This document shows positions 56,528-64,000 of a stretch of DNA of 64,000 nucleotides, in pieces; the stretch's first letter is position 1; every line of letters begins with the position of its first letter. The notes beneath the pieces are model-generated. The model saw only the letters and a program-made list of their open reading frames with translations. It was not told the DNA's origin and did no database searches. This DNA comes from Bacillus_BD sp963787345 (GTDB lineage: Bacteria; Bacillota; Bacilli; Bacillales; Cytobacillaceae): the NCBI GenBank assembly GCA_963787345.1, contig CAWBCW010000026.1, positions 372,001-436,000 on the forward strand. Direction: 5' to 3'. A program made the translations under genes and the position numbers.

Positions 56528-58725
56528 GGGAGCGAATGAACCTTTCTTTTCTATTATTAAATGCTTTAGTATTTTTACTGCTTTTAGAATGGATTTGGCC
56601 AATTGAAGTTTTTTCGGATACAGCAGAAATTTGGGTTTTTCTCGTATTTTTGTCGATATGCTTTATTCTTTCTTTTTTTCAATTGCCGATTCTTTTGAAT
56701 GGGTGTATTAAAGCATTTGTGATCCTCATATTGTTGCATGGTATTTATTTTGAAGGAAGTCTTTCGCAGTTTGAGTGGTTGACAGTCTTTTTATCTGAAA
56801 TTATGCGCAATCTCGACTATCTATTTTCAGGTAACTGGGTTATGCTAACCCATCTCTTTCGCAGTTTATTATTTTTTGTTTTATTAGGATCTATAGTTTC
56901 TTCGCTTCATTTTTGGTTTGTTCAACGTCAAAAGGTCTTGGTATTTTTCCTTTTAACAATCGTATATATCACGTTTTTAGATACTTTCACCCCTTATGAT
57001 GCGCGTACGGCAATTATTCGAACGGTTCTCACTGGGTTTGTATTAATGGGGATCTTGACTTTTCAGCGGATATACAAAAAGGGAAAGATTGATTTTCAAG
57101 CAAAAACAACTCGTAAATGGATACTTTCCTTACTTGTGATGCTTATTCTTAGTGCATCGATTGGCTATGGAATGCCAAAAGCTGATCCGATTTGGCCTGA
57201 CCCTTTTTCATACATTGAAGGATTAGGTGAAAGAATTGGGGAGCCGGGTTCAAAACGAGTAGGGTATGGGCCGGATGACAGTCGTTTGGGTGGTTCGATG
57301 ATAGGTGACAGTTCGGTCGTATTTAAAACAAAGGTAGAATCCGCACATTATTGGAAGGTTGAAACAAAAGATGTTTATACGGGCAAGGGCTGGGTTCAAT
57401 CGCAACAAGAGACAGAGTCTGTTGGCTTCTTACCTGAAAGTAAAGTGCCGATTGCATCTACTCTTGAAAATGGAGCGGTTCAAAAAACAGAACAAACGAG
57501 CTTTGTGAGACAAATCAAACCATATCCACATATTATGTATCCCTTCGGAGTGACAACGATTCGAGCTGAAGCGGACTATCGTTTTGAACTAGATCCAACG
57601 ATTGAAAAAATCCAATCATTTGCTGGAAATGCTCCTTCAGGAATAAACGATTACTCCATTACATTTGAAAAGCCGAATTACTCGATGACCGCGTTGCAGG
57701 CGACAAAAGGCGTCCAGGATACGAATTTAAGTAAGGAATTTATCGATCAGTACACTCAATTGCCTCAGTCACTTCCAAATCGGATAAACGAGTTAGCGGT
57801 TGAATTAACAAGAGGGAAGGAAACTTGGTATGCCAAAGCAAAAGCGATCGAACAATTTTTGCAGGGGCCAGAATTCACCTATCGTTTACAAGGTGTAGCC
57901 TTGCCGGGTGAAAATGAGGATTATGTTGATCAATTTTTATTTCGGTCGCTGGTTGGGTACTGTAATAACTTTTCAACCTCTATGGTTGTATTACTTCGTT
58001 CACTGGATATTCCAGCGAGATGGGTGAAAGGATACACAGAGGGTGAATTGATTGGATCAGTAGATGGGATGTATGAATACGAAGTAACGAATAACAATGC
58101 CCATGCTTGGGTGGAAGTATATTTTCCTCTTGTTGGCTGGGTGACTTTTGATCCAACTCCAGGGTTCACCAATCCAATCGATTATTATGTGGATGAAAAA
58201 GAAACAGTTGAAGAAATTACGGCAAATCTTGATAGGACTCAACCTGAGATGGAGAATGAAGATGTTTTTAACCCGGACAGGGAGACTTCGAACGCTGTGG
58301 GTAATCACGAGGCTTCTTTGCGAGAATTTATAGGAAAGATCACTAACTTTTTCGCCAATTATATCAGCTGGGTATATGGCTCCGCTCTATTGCTCCTTTT
58401 GGTTGTTGTTTATTTTTATAAAATACGTGCTAAATGGCTCCCGCTTTATTATATAAGAAAATTTAAGAAATTAGACGAGAACGAATCCTTTATTGATGCC
58501 TATGGAGTCTTATTGAAACAATTACAGCGTGCAGGGTTTAATAGGGAGTCAGGACAAACATTAAGAGAATATGCGGTCGAAATTGATCGGCATTTTGGAA
58601 CGAATGAAATGACCTCGATTACGATCCAATATGAAAAATATATATATGGAAATCGTCTTGAAGATGGGACTTGGATGGCCGTTAAGGAGTTGTGGGAAAA
58701 TTTAATTAAAGGGTCCGCATCTTGA
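56524..58725 (+). CDS. yebA: Polytopic membrane protein with transglutaminase-like domain
   Basis: 733 residues: five to six membrane helices (about 8-215), an extracytoplasmic region with the transglutaminase core at about 440-560 (C in GYCNNFSTSMVVLL, H in NAHAWVEVYF, D in VTFDPTPGF) and a final membrane helix (about 615-640) before a cytoplasmic tail. The catalytic triad is intact, so it may be a peptidase or cross-linking enzyme acting outside. Together with MoxR and DUF58 it forms the standard three-gene envelope unit; function in Bacillus is not settled. Confidence 0.92.
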   Translation: MRERMNLSFLLLNALVFLLLLEWIWPIEVFSDTAEIWVFLVFLSICFILSFFQLPILLNGCIKAFVILILLHGIYFEGSLSQFEWLTVFLSEIMRNLDYLFSGNWVMLTHLFRSLLFFVLLGSIVSSLHFWFVQRQKVLVFFLLTIVYITFLDTFTPYDARTAIIRTVLTGFVLMGILTFQRIYKKGKIDFQAKTTRKWILSLLVMLILSASIGYGMPKADPIWPDPFSYIEGLGERIGEPGSKRVGYGPDDSRLGGSMIGDSSVVFKTKVESAHYWKVETKDVYTGKGWVQSQQETESVGFLPESKVPIASTLENGAVQKTEQTSFVRQIKPYPHIMYPFGVTTIRAEADYRFELDPTIEKIQSFAGNAPSGINDYSITFEKPNYSMTALQATKGVQDTNLSKEFIDQYTQLPQSLPNRINELAVELTRGKETWYAKAKAIEQFLQGPEFTYRLQGVALPGENEDYVDQFLFRSLVGYCNNFSTSMVVLLRSLDIPARWVKGYTEGELIGSVDGMYEYEVTNNNAHAWVEVYFPLVGWVTFDPTPGFTNPIDYYVDEKETVEEITANLDRTQPEMENEDVFNPDRETSNAVGNHEASLREFIGKITNFFANYISWVYGSALLLLLVVVYFYKIRAKWLPLYYIRKFKKLDENESFIDAYGVLLKQLQRAGFNRESGQTLREYAVEIDRHFGTNEMTSITIQYEKYIYGNRLEDGTWMAVKELWENLIKGSAS

Positions 58726-58926
58726 CCAGCCTATTCAGTCAATAGTAAAATAATGTTCGGAATCATAATGAAAAGCGGAATTTTGTGGAATTCTGTCTTC
58801 TACTTGAAGGGGAGTTCCTTTTTAATTGGAAAAAATATCCCCGTTAAAGGGAGTTTTACTTATTAGTATTTAGTAAAGACTAGCAGTATACCAAACCAAT
58901 ACCAATATAGATGAGGTGAAAGGCTG

Positions 58927-60477
58927 ATGGGGAAAGCGATGCTTGAAAATCAAGAAATGATTGTCGTACTTGATTTTGGAAGTCAATACAATCAACTAAT
59001 TACAAGAAGAATTCGGGATTTCGGTGTGTATAGTGAGTTACATCCACATACGATCACAGCTGAAGAAATTAAGAAGATGAATCCAAGAGGGATTATTTTC
59101 TCTGGTGGCCCAAACAGTGTTTATGATGAAAAGGCATTCCAATGTGATGAAGCGATTTTTGATTTAGGTCTGCCAATTTTAGGAATTTGTTATGGAATGC
59201 AATTAATAACAAAGCACTTTAATGGAAAAGTAGAACCAGCGGGTCGCCGTGAATACGGAAAGGCTGATATCCATGTGAAAAATGAGTCTGCTTTATTTGC
59301 CGGACTTCCAAATGAACAAGTCGTATGGATGAGCCATGGTGATCTTGTGGTAGAGGCACCAGAAGGTTTCTCAGTTGATGCGACGAGCTCAGCATGTCCC
59401 ATTTCATCAATGAGCAATGAAGCTAAAAAGCTATATGCTGTTCAATTCCATCCAGAAGTACAACACTCTGTACATGGGTTTGATCTGTTAAAAAACTTTG
59501 CTTTTAACGTATGTGGTTGTAAAGGCGACTGGTCGATGGAAAATTTCATTGAAATTGAAATTGAAAAAATCCGTCAAACCGTTGGCGATAAACAAGTTCT
59601 TTGTGCATTAAGCGGCGGCGTTGATTCCTCTGTCGTAGCAGTATTAATTCATAAGGCAATCGGTGATCAACTAACATGTATCTTTGTTGATCATGGCTTA
59701 TTGCGTAAAGGGGAAGCCGAAGGTGTGATGAAAACTTTGGCAGAAGGATTCCATATGAATGTCATTAAAGTTGATGCAAAAGACCGCTTCCTTTCTAAAT
59801 TAGAAGGTGTAAGCGATCCGGAGAAAAAACGGAAAATCATTGGAAATGAATTCATTTATGTGTTCGATGATGAAGCAACAAAATTAAAAGGTATTGAATT
59901 CTTAGCTCAAGGAACACTGTATACGGATATTATTGAAAGTGGTACGGCGACTGCTCAAACGATCAAATCTCACCATAATGTTGGCGGCCTTCCAGAAGAT
60001 ATGCAGTTTAAATTAATTGAGCCGCTTAACACATTGTTTAAAGATGAGGTTCGTGCCTTGGGTACAGAGCTAGGTATGCCAGATGAAATTGTTTGGCGCC
60101 AGCCGTTCCCAGGACCAGGTCTAGGCATTCGTGTGCTTGGTGAAATTACAGAAGATAAATTAGAAATCGTTCGTGAATCTGATTTTATTTTACGGGATGA
60201 AATTAGAAAAGCTGGCTTAGAACGTGACATCTGGCAATATTTCACGGTACTTCCAAACATCCGTAGTGTTGGAGTGATGGGGGATGCCCGTACGTATGAT
60301 CACACGATCGGAATCCGTGCTGTGACATCAATTGATGGAATGACATCTGATTGGGCTCGCATTCCGTGGGATGTCCTTGAGAAAATTTCAACTCGGATCG
60401 TTAATGAAGTAAGTCATGTCAATCGTGTTGTTTATGATATTACAAGCAAGCCACCAGCAACGATTGAGTGGGAATAA
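58927..60477 (+). CDS. guaA: GMP synthase (glutamine-hydrolysing)
   Basis: 516 residues. It turns XMP into GMP with ATP and glutamine. N-terminal glutaminase (about 1-200): catalytic Cys in GICYGMQ, His and Glu in FHPEVQHS. ATP-pyrophosphatase domain: P-loop SGGVDSS, then the C-terminal dimerisation domain with RIPWDVLEKISTRIVNEV and the end TSKPPATIEWE, the invariant GuaA tail. The ATG at 58927 follows GAGGTGA by about 8 nt. No riboswitch or PurR box was seen in its 200-bp leader. Syntenic with B. subtilis guaA after yebA. Confidence 0.97.
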   Translation: MGKAMLENQEMIVVLDFGSQYNQLITRRIRDFGVYSELHPHTITAEEIKKMNPRGIIFSGGPNSVYDEKAFQCDEAIFDLGLPILGICYGMQLITKHFNGKVEPAGRREYGKADIHVKNESALFAGLPNEQVVWMSHGDLVVEAPEGFSVDATSSACPISSMSNEAKKLYAVQFHPEVQHSVHGFDLLKNFAFNVCGCKGDWSMENFIEIEIEKIRQTVGDKQVLCALSGGVDSSVVAVLIHKAIGDQLTCIFVDHGLLRKGEAEGVMKTLAEGFHMNVIKVDAKDRFLSKLEGVSDPEKKRKIIGNEFIYVFDDEATKLKGIEFLAQGTLYTDIIESGTATAQTIKSHHNVGGLPEDMQFKLIEPLNTLFKDEVRALGTELGMPDEIVWRQPFPGPGLGIRVLGEITEDKLEIVRESDFILRDEIRKAGLERDIWQYFTVLPNIRSVGVMGDARTYDHTIGIRAVTSIDGMTSDWARIPWDVLEKISTRIVNEVSHVNRVVYDITSKPPATIEWE

Positions 60478-60482
60478 TTGTG

Positions 60483-60533
60483 AAGCACCACTGGAGGATC
60501 CTCTGTTTACAGAGGCCCGTGGTGCTTTTTTTA
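60483..60533 (+). terminator. Intrinsic terminator of guaA
   Basis: AAGCACCAC and GTGGTGCTT enclose CCTCTG/CAGAGG, followed by six T residues. Confidence 0.88.
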
Positions 60534-60587
60534 TGGAGAAAATCGTTCGATATACTTGTCATATTTTTAAATGAATTTCCATATCTT

Positions 60588-60631
60588 AAAAGCGAACGTT
60601 CAAAAAGAAGACATAATTAATGTTCGTTTTT
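60588..60631. promoter_or_regulatory. Paired PurR boxes upstream of pbuG
   Basis: AAAAGCGAACGTT (60588-60600) and the inverted AATGTTCGTTTTT (60619-60631) fit the PurBox pattern AWWWCCGAACWWT, each with the CGAAC core. They lie just upstream of the -35 box, the usual place for PurR repression. Confidence 0.75.
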
Positions 60632-60635
60632 CATA

Positions 60636-60664
60636 TTGACGATTGAATTTGTTGTTGTTAAAAT
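60636..60664 (+). promoter_or_regulatory. pbuG promoter
   Basis: TTGACG (60636-60641), 17-nt spacer, TAAAAT (60659-60664). Confidence 0.75.
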
Positions 60665-60693
60665 GTGGGAGGAATTCAAAACAGTATTAATAA

Positions 60694-60770
60694 AATTACT
60701 CGTATAATTTTGGGAATATGGCCCAATAGTCTCTACCAAGCTACCGTAAATAGCTTGACTACGAAGTGAT
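60694..60770 (+). promoter_or_regulatory. Purine riboswitch aptamer, guanine type, upstream of pbuG
   Basis: P1 strands TTACTCGTAT and ACTACGAAGTGA; P2 TTGGGAATATGGCCCAA; P3 CCAAGCTACCGTAAATAGCTTG. The J3-1 segment is GACTAC, with C at position 74, so it binds guanine or hypoxanthine rather than adenine. The 3' P1 strand ACGAAGTG (60761-60768) can instead pair with CACTTCGT (60805-60812) to form an antiterminator, so purine binding releases the terminator. Confidence 0.93.
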
Positions 60771-60802
60771 ACATAAAGATTAAAGAATTCTTTATGTAGT
60801 CG

Positions 60803-60834
60803 AACACTTCGTTTCATAACGAAGTGTTTTTTGA
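60803..60834 (+). terminator. Riboswitch-controlled terminator before pbuG
   Basis: AACACTTCGTT (60803-60813) and AACGAAGTGTT (60818-60828), perfect 11 bp with loop TCAT, then T5. Its left arm is the antiterminator partner of the aptamer. Confidence 0.92.
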
Positions 60835-60981
60835 TTTTGTTTCTATTTTTTATAAAAGTGCTTGAATGTCTAATGGTTAGGTAGGTCATGATAAGGATAG
60901 AATTATTTTATACTACGTACTACAGCCTTTTAATAAATAGGACAAAGTCATTATCATTTCTAGGACTTTTAGGAGGGCATT

Positions 60982-62307
60982 ATGAAAAAGTACTTTCAGT
61001 TTGAGGAGTTAGGAACAAACTACCGTCGTGAAATCATTGGTGGTTTAACTACGTTTCTAGCAATGGCTTATATTTTAGTTGTTAATCCCATCACATTAAC
61101 ATTGGCAGATGTACCAGATCTGCCCGCACATTTAAGAATGGATTACGGTGCGGTCTTTGTGGCAACAGCTTTATCTGCTGCTCTTGGTAGTATTATTATG
61201 GGGCTGGTTGGAAAATATCCGCTGGCACTTGCACCTGGTCTAGGCTTAAATGCATTTTTTGCTTACACGGTTATATTAGGAAGCGGAATCCCTTGGCAGC
61301 ATGCATTAGCAACTGTATTTGTTTCAAGTATGCTTTTTTTGATTTTAACGTTAACTGGATTACGTGAAAAACTAATTAACGCGATTCCAATTGAGTTAAA
61401 ACATGCGGTTGGTGCAGGGATTGGACTATTTATTACGTTTGTCGGTCTCCAGTCCTCAGGAATCATTGTTAGTAATCCGGCTACATTAGTAGGGATTGGT
61501 GATCTCACTCAGCCAAATACACTTCTTTCTATCTTTGGGATTATTGTAACTGTTTTATTAATGACAAGAGGCGTTAAAGGCGGCGTATTCTTTGGGATGG
61601 TTATTACGATTATTGTCGGATGGTTTTTCGGATTAATCGAGGCACCTGCCAAAATCGTTGATAAGGTACCAAGTTTAGAACCAACTTTTGGAGCTGTATT
61701 CTCAGCATTTGGAGATCCATCTTTCTATACCACAGCAATGATTGGAATTATCCTCACTTTCTTATTTGTGGATTTCTTTGATAATGCAGGTACGCTCGTA
61801 GCAGTAGCGAATCAAGCGGGATTTGTAAAAAATAACAGGCTTCCACGTGCAGGAAGAGCTTTACTATCAGACTCGGTTGCATCTGTTATTGGATCTATTT
61901 TAGGAACGTCTACGATAACATCTTATGTGGAGTCTTCAACTGGAGTTGCTGCAGGGGCAAGGACGGGCTTTGCTTCACTTATTACGGCTGCCTGTTTCTT
62001 ATTATCAATATTCTTTTTCCCTCTATTGCAAATTGTTACAGCTTACGTAACAGCACCGGCACTTATTATTGTCGGAGTTTTAATGGTTTCTTCATTAGGG
62101 GACATTGATTGGAAAAACTTTGCGGTAGCCGTTCCAGCATTCTTAACAATGGTAATTATGCCTTTATCATACAGTATCGCAACTGGGATTGCGGTCGGGT
62201 TTATATTCTATCCAATTACAATGATTGTTGCAGGTCGTCGTAAAGAAATTAATCCAATTATGTATGTATTCTTTGTTATCTTTGTATTATATTTTATTTT
62301 TAAATAA
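60982..62307 (+). CDS. pbuG: Hypoxanthine/guanine permease
   Basis: 441 residues with about 12-14 membrane segments of the NCS2/AzgA type: GGLTTFLAMAYILVVNP, PGLGLNAFFAYTV, GIGLFITFVGLQ, VDFFDNAGTLVAVA and SYVESSTGVAAGARTG. Length and order match B. subtilis PbuG. It imports hypoxanthine and guanine for salvage. Regulated by PurR boxes and by a guanine riboswitch in its 320-nt leader. Ribosome binding site AGGAGG 7 nt before the ATG. Confidence 0.96.
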   Translation: MKKYFQFEELGTNYRREIIGGLTTFLAMAYILVVNPITLTLADVPDLPAHLRMDYGAVFVATALSAALGSIIMGLVGKYPLALAPGLGLNAFFAYTVILGSGIPWQHALATVFVSSMLFLILTLTGLREKLINAIPIELKHAVGAGIGLFITFVGLQSSGIIVSNPATLVGIGDLTQPNTLLSIFGIIVTVLLMTRGVKGGVFFGMVITIIVGWFFGLIEAPAKIVDKVPSLEPTFGAVFSAFGDPSFYTTAMIGIILTFLFVDFFDNAGTLVAVANQAGFVKNNRLPRAGRALLSDSVASVIGSILGTSTITSYVESSTGVAAGARTGFASLITAACFLLSIFFFPLLQIVTAYVTAPALIIVGVLMVSSLGDIDWKNFAVAVPAFLTMVIMPLSYSIATGIAVGFIFYPITMIVAGRRKEINPIMYVFFVIFVLYFIFK

Positions 62308-62314
62308 ATCACAT

Positions 62315-62351
62315 GGGCTGGCTATAGGATGATAGCTCGGCTCTTTTCTTT
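62315..62351 (+). terminator. Probable terminator of pbuG
   Basis: GGGCTGGCTAT (62315-62325) pairs with ATAGCTCGGCTC (62332-62343) with G:U and one bulge, followed by a T-rich end. Confidence 0.6.
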
Positions 62352-62424
62352 TAAACAGCTAATATTAATGTGGAACTTAGATAAACCTATACATTATAGA
62401 ATCTAATAAGAAAGGACTATCGAA

Positions 62425-62622
62425 ATGGCAAGTAAGAAAAGGATTTATGAAGTTGAAGAAAATGAGACGGTGGGTGAGTGTTTAGACCGAATCAAAAAAG
62501 ATGGATACATACCAGTAAAAAGAACTGAAAGGCCAATTTTTCAGGAAAAAGAAGAAGAGGGTGGAGTTTCGTACGAGCCGATCGCGAGAAAAATTGTCTT
62601 TGAAGCAAAAGTAGATGAATAA
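62425..62622 (+). CDS. yebG: NETI-motif protein
   Basis: 65 residues. The family (YebG) is named for the NETI motif; here it reads ENETVGECLDRI, one substitution, followed by the conserved YIPVKRTERPIF. Charged, soluble, function unknown. It keeps its B. subtilis place between pbuG and purE, although yebC, yebD and yebE are missing here. Ribosome binding site AGAAAGGACT precedes the ATG. Confidence 0.88.
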   Translation: MASKKRIYEVEENETVGECLDRIKKDGYIPVKRTERPIFQEKEEEGGVSYEPIARKIVFEAKVDE

Positions 62623-62627
62623 ACGAT

Positions 62628-62672
62628 AAATCCGAACAATATAAATTATTAACAATATAATTGTTCGTAATT
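62628..62672. promoter_or_regulatory. Paired PurR boxes upstream of purE
   Basis: AAATCCGAACAAT (62628-62640) is a perfect PurBox; ATTGTTCGTAATT (62660-62672) is the inverted partner with ACGAAC core. The spacing fits PurR binding. The first box overlaps the yebG end by design of the compact spacer. Confidence 0.85.
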
Positions 62673-62677
62673 TATTG

Positions 62678-62707
62678 TTGACAATTGTCGAAATGACGTG
62701 GTTTAAT
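62678..62707 (+). promoter_or_regulatory. purE operon promoter
   Basis: TTGACA (62678-62683), 18-nt spacer, TTTAAT (62702-62707). Confidence 0.7.
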
Positions 62708-62733
62708 ATGTGTATCAATTAAATCATTCATTG

Positions 62734-62804
62734 CCCTCATATAATAAAAGGAATATGGCCTGTAAGTTTCTACCCAATTACCGTAAATAATTGGACTATG
62801 AGGG
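62734..62804 (+). promoter_or_regulatory. Purine riboswitch aptamer, guanine type, upstream of purE
   Basis: P1 CCCTCATA (62734-62741)/TATGAGGG (62797-62804); AATATGGCCTGTAAGTTTCTA loop region; P3 CCCAATTACCGTAAATAATTGG; J3-1 GGACTATG with C74, so guanine type. Downstream GGGAAAGC (62802-62809) can pair with GCTTTCCC (62892-62899) as an antiterminator. Confidence 0.94.
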
Positions 62805-62877
62805 AAAGCTATTACCGGCAAACCATATAATATAGAAGGAAGATTACTTCATTCTATTTATGGATCTATTCATTTTA

Positions 62878-62927
62878 AGCTCGGGCAGATTGCTTTCCCA
62901 TATGGAAGTATCTGTCTGGGCTTTTTT
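62878..62927 (+). terminator. Riboswitch-controlled terminator before purE
   Basis: AGCTCGGGCAGAT (62878-62890) and ATCTGTCTGGGCT (62910-62922) with an inner TTCC/GGAA stem, then six T residues. Its left inner part is the antiterminator partner. Confidence 0.9.
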
Positions 62928-63117
62928 ATGTTTATAACTCTGATAAATGTATAGGTTAAGGGTGTAGGAGTATAGAATTAAACCTTACATGAATTAAATT
63001 CCATATGGAAATTATTGAGAGCTTGGAGCAATTTTATTCCAACTAAATGGTATAATCTGCTTGTTAAAATAAATATTGAAAATTCTAAATTAGGCAAATG
63101 TGGATGGAGGGATTAAT

Positions 63118-63609
63118 ATGAAGGCTCAAGTCGGAGTCATTATGGGAAGCATCTCAGACTGGGAAACGATGAAAAATGCTTGTGAAATGCTTGAAATGCT
63201 TGAAATTCCTTTTGAAAAGAAAGTGGTATCAGCGCATCGTACACCAGATCTTATGTTTCAATATGCGGAAGAAGCAAGGGGTAAAGGCCTAAAAGTAATC
63301 ATTGCTGGGGCAGGAGGTGCCGCTCATCTTCCTGGTATGGTTGCTGCTAAGACAACATTACCAGTCATTGGTGTTCCCGTTCAATCTAAAGCTTTAAACG
63401 GCATGGATTCTCTTTTATCCATTGTACAAATGCCTGGTGGCGTGCCTGTTGCAACGGTTGCAATTGGAACCGCGGGTGCCAAAAATGCTGGATTATTAGC
63501 AGCACAAATTCTTAGTGCATTTGATGAGGGTTTAGCAGAAAAATTGGAATACTATCGGTATGAAATGAGAAAAGCAGCTTTAGAAAGTAGTGATCAACTT
63601 GACAAATAA
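63118..63609 (+). CDS. purE: N5-carboxyaminoimidazole ribonucleotide mutase
   Basis: 163 residues from ATG 63118 (GGAGGG 7 nt upstream; the longer frame from 63100 has none). It moves the carboxylate of N5-CAIR to C4, giving CAIR in de novo purine synthesis. Seen: GSISDWETM, KKVVSAHRTPD, IIAGAGGAAHLPGM and VPVQSKALNGMDSLLSIVQMP, the PurE class I motifs. It is first in the pur operon, 11 bp overlapping purK. Confidence 0.96.
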   Translation: MKAQVGVIMGSISDWETMKNACEMLEMLEIPFEKKVVSAHRTPDLMFQYAEEARGKGLKVIIAGAGGAAHLPGMVAAKTTLPVIGVPVQSKALNGMDSLLSIVQMPGGVPVATVAIGTAGAKNAGLLAAQILSAFDEGLAEKLEYYRYEMRKAALESSDQLDK

Positions 63610-64000
63610 AGTCATTTTACCAGGACAAACAATCGGCATTATTGGAGGTGGACAGCTAGGACGTATGATCGCTTTAGCTGCTAAGGCACAAGGGTATCGG
63701 ATTGCGGTTCTCGATCCTACAGAAGATTGTCCATGTGCACAAGTCGCTGATATTGCCATCATTGGTCCATATAGTGATATTGATTCCCTTCAGAAATTGG
63801 CCGAAGTGAGTGATGTCATTACATATGAATTTGAAAATATTGATGCCGACGGCCTTCGTTGGTTAAGTGAAAACGCCTATGTACCACAAGGGGTAAGATT
63901 ATTAGAAGTTACGCAAAATCGTGTAACAGAAAAACAAGCGATTGTTGAGGCTGGCGTAGAAGTTGCTCCCTATATGGTAGTCGAGAAAGAAGAAGATATT
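63599..64000 (+). CDS. purK: N5-carboxyaminoimidazole ribonucleotide synthase, 3' partial
   Basis: The first 134 residues are in the window. TTG at 63599 (MTNKVILPGQTIGIIGGGQLGRM) is favoured; GTG 63590 is an alternative. ATP-grasp N-terminal domain with the nucleotide-binding GIIGGGQLGRM and the VLDPTEDCPC and VITYEFENID segments typical of PurK. It forms N5-CAIR from AIR, ATP and bicarbonate. It overlaps purE by 11 bp and continues past the window. Confidence 0.94.
   Translation, partial: MTNKVILPGQTIGIIGGGQLGRMIALAAKAQGYRIAVLDPTEDCPCAQVADIAIIGPYSDIDSLQKLAEVSDVITYEFENIDADGLRWLSENAYVPQGVRLLEVTQNRVTEKQAIVEAGVEVAPYMVVEKEEDI

Overview
The window is a chromosomal segment of a low-GC, endospore-forming-type Bacillaceae (Firmicutes). 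Evidence: a Bacillus-type 16S-23S-5S rRNA operon with a 23-gene tRNA cluster, strong AGGAGG-type ribosome binding sites with many TTG and GTG starts, an HPr with the regulatory Ser46 segment, a cre box, a WalR-type box, and at the right end the gene order known from Bacillus subtilis (yeaC-yeaD-yebA-guaA-pbuG-yebG-purE-purK). Species cannot be fixed from the sequence alone.

Left part (1-30 kb), metabolism and signalling. A large secreted glycerophosphodiesterase-type protein (cut by the window edge), GABA catabolism (gabT-gabD), a YhfK-like NAD-binding protein, a YitT-type membrane protein, GlcNAc use (nagA-nagB), a MacB/DevC-type ABC exporter next to a CarH/LitR-like B12-binding MerR regulator, an LCP wall-polymer transferase, a small zincin-like membrane protein, a thymidine kinase, a flotillin, a stand-alone sigma factor, a YqgV-type protein, an orphan HPr with Arg17 replaced by His, lipoate ligase, a two-gene histidine kinase operon and a decayed MFS gene. 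Many intergenic regions here carry a shared family of near-perfect palindromes built on GTGCYAGGTAYC, mostly acting as terminators.

Middle (30-45 kb). Tandem rrn promoters, boxA, 16S, 23S, 5S and 23 tRNAs that together cover all 20 amino acids, followed by an intact MFS transporter related to the decayed one, a YunD-like nucleotidase, a small phospholipase A2-like protein, meso-diaminopimelate dehydrogenase and an RNase J.

Right part (45-58.7 kb), cell envelope. An MBL-fold hydrolase, a VWA-domain lipoprotein, then a tandem array of eight paralogous small proteins of about 97 residues with three predicted membrane segments (five are exactly 294 bp; most start at TTG or CTG; two are frameshifted), a broken transglutaminase lipoprotein, a WalR-box-preceded coiled-coil/3D-domain protein, and the MoxR-DUF58-transglutaminase operon. 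The array is the best candidate here for an undescribed system.

Right end (58.9-64 kb), purines. guaA, pbuG, yebG, purE and the start of purK. Both pbuG and purE are preceded by paired PurR boxes, a sigma-A promoter and a guanine-type purine riboswitch with a readable antiterminator/terminator pair, so purine synthesis and uptake are controlled twice.

Several genes (VWA lipoprotein tail, two array members, transglutaminase lipoprotein, MFS gene, the gene at 18.9 kb) have apparent frameshifts or stops, so either this locus is decaying or the assembly has indel errors; read data would decide.
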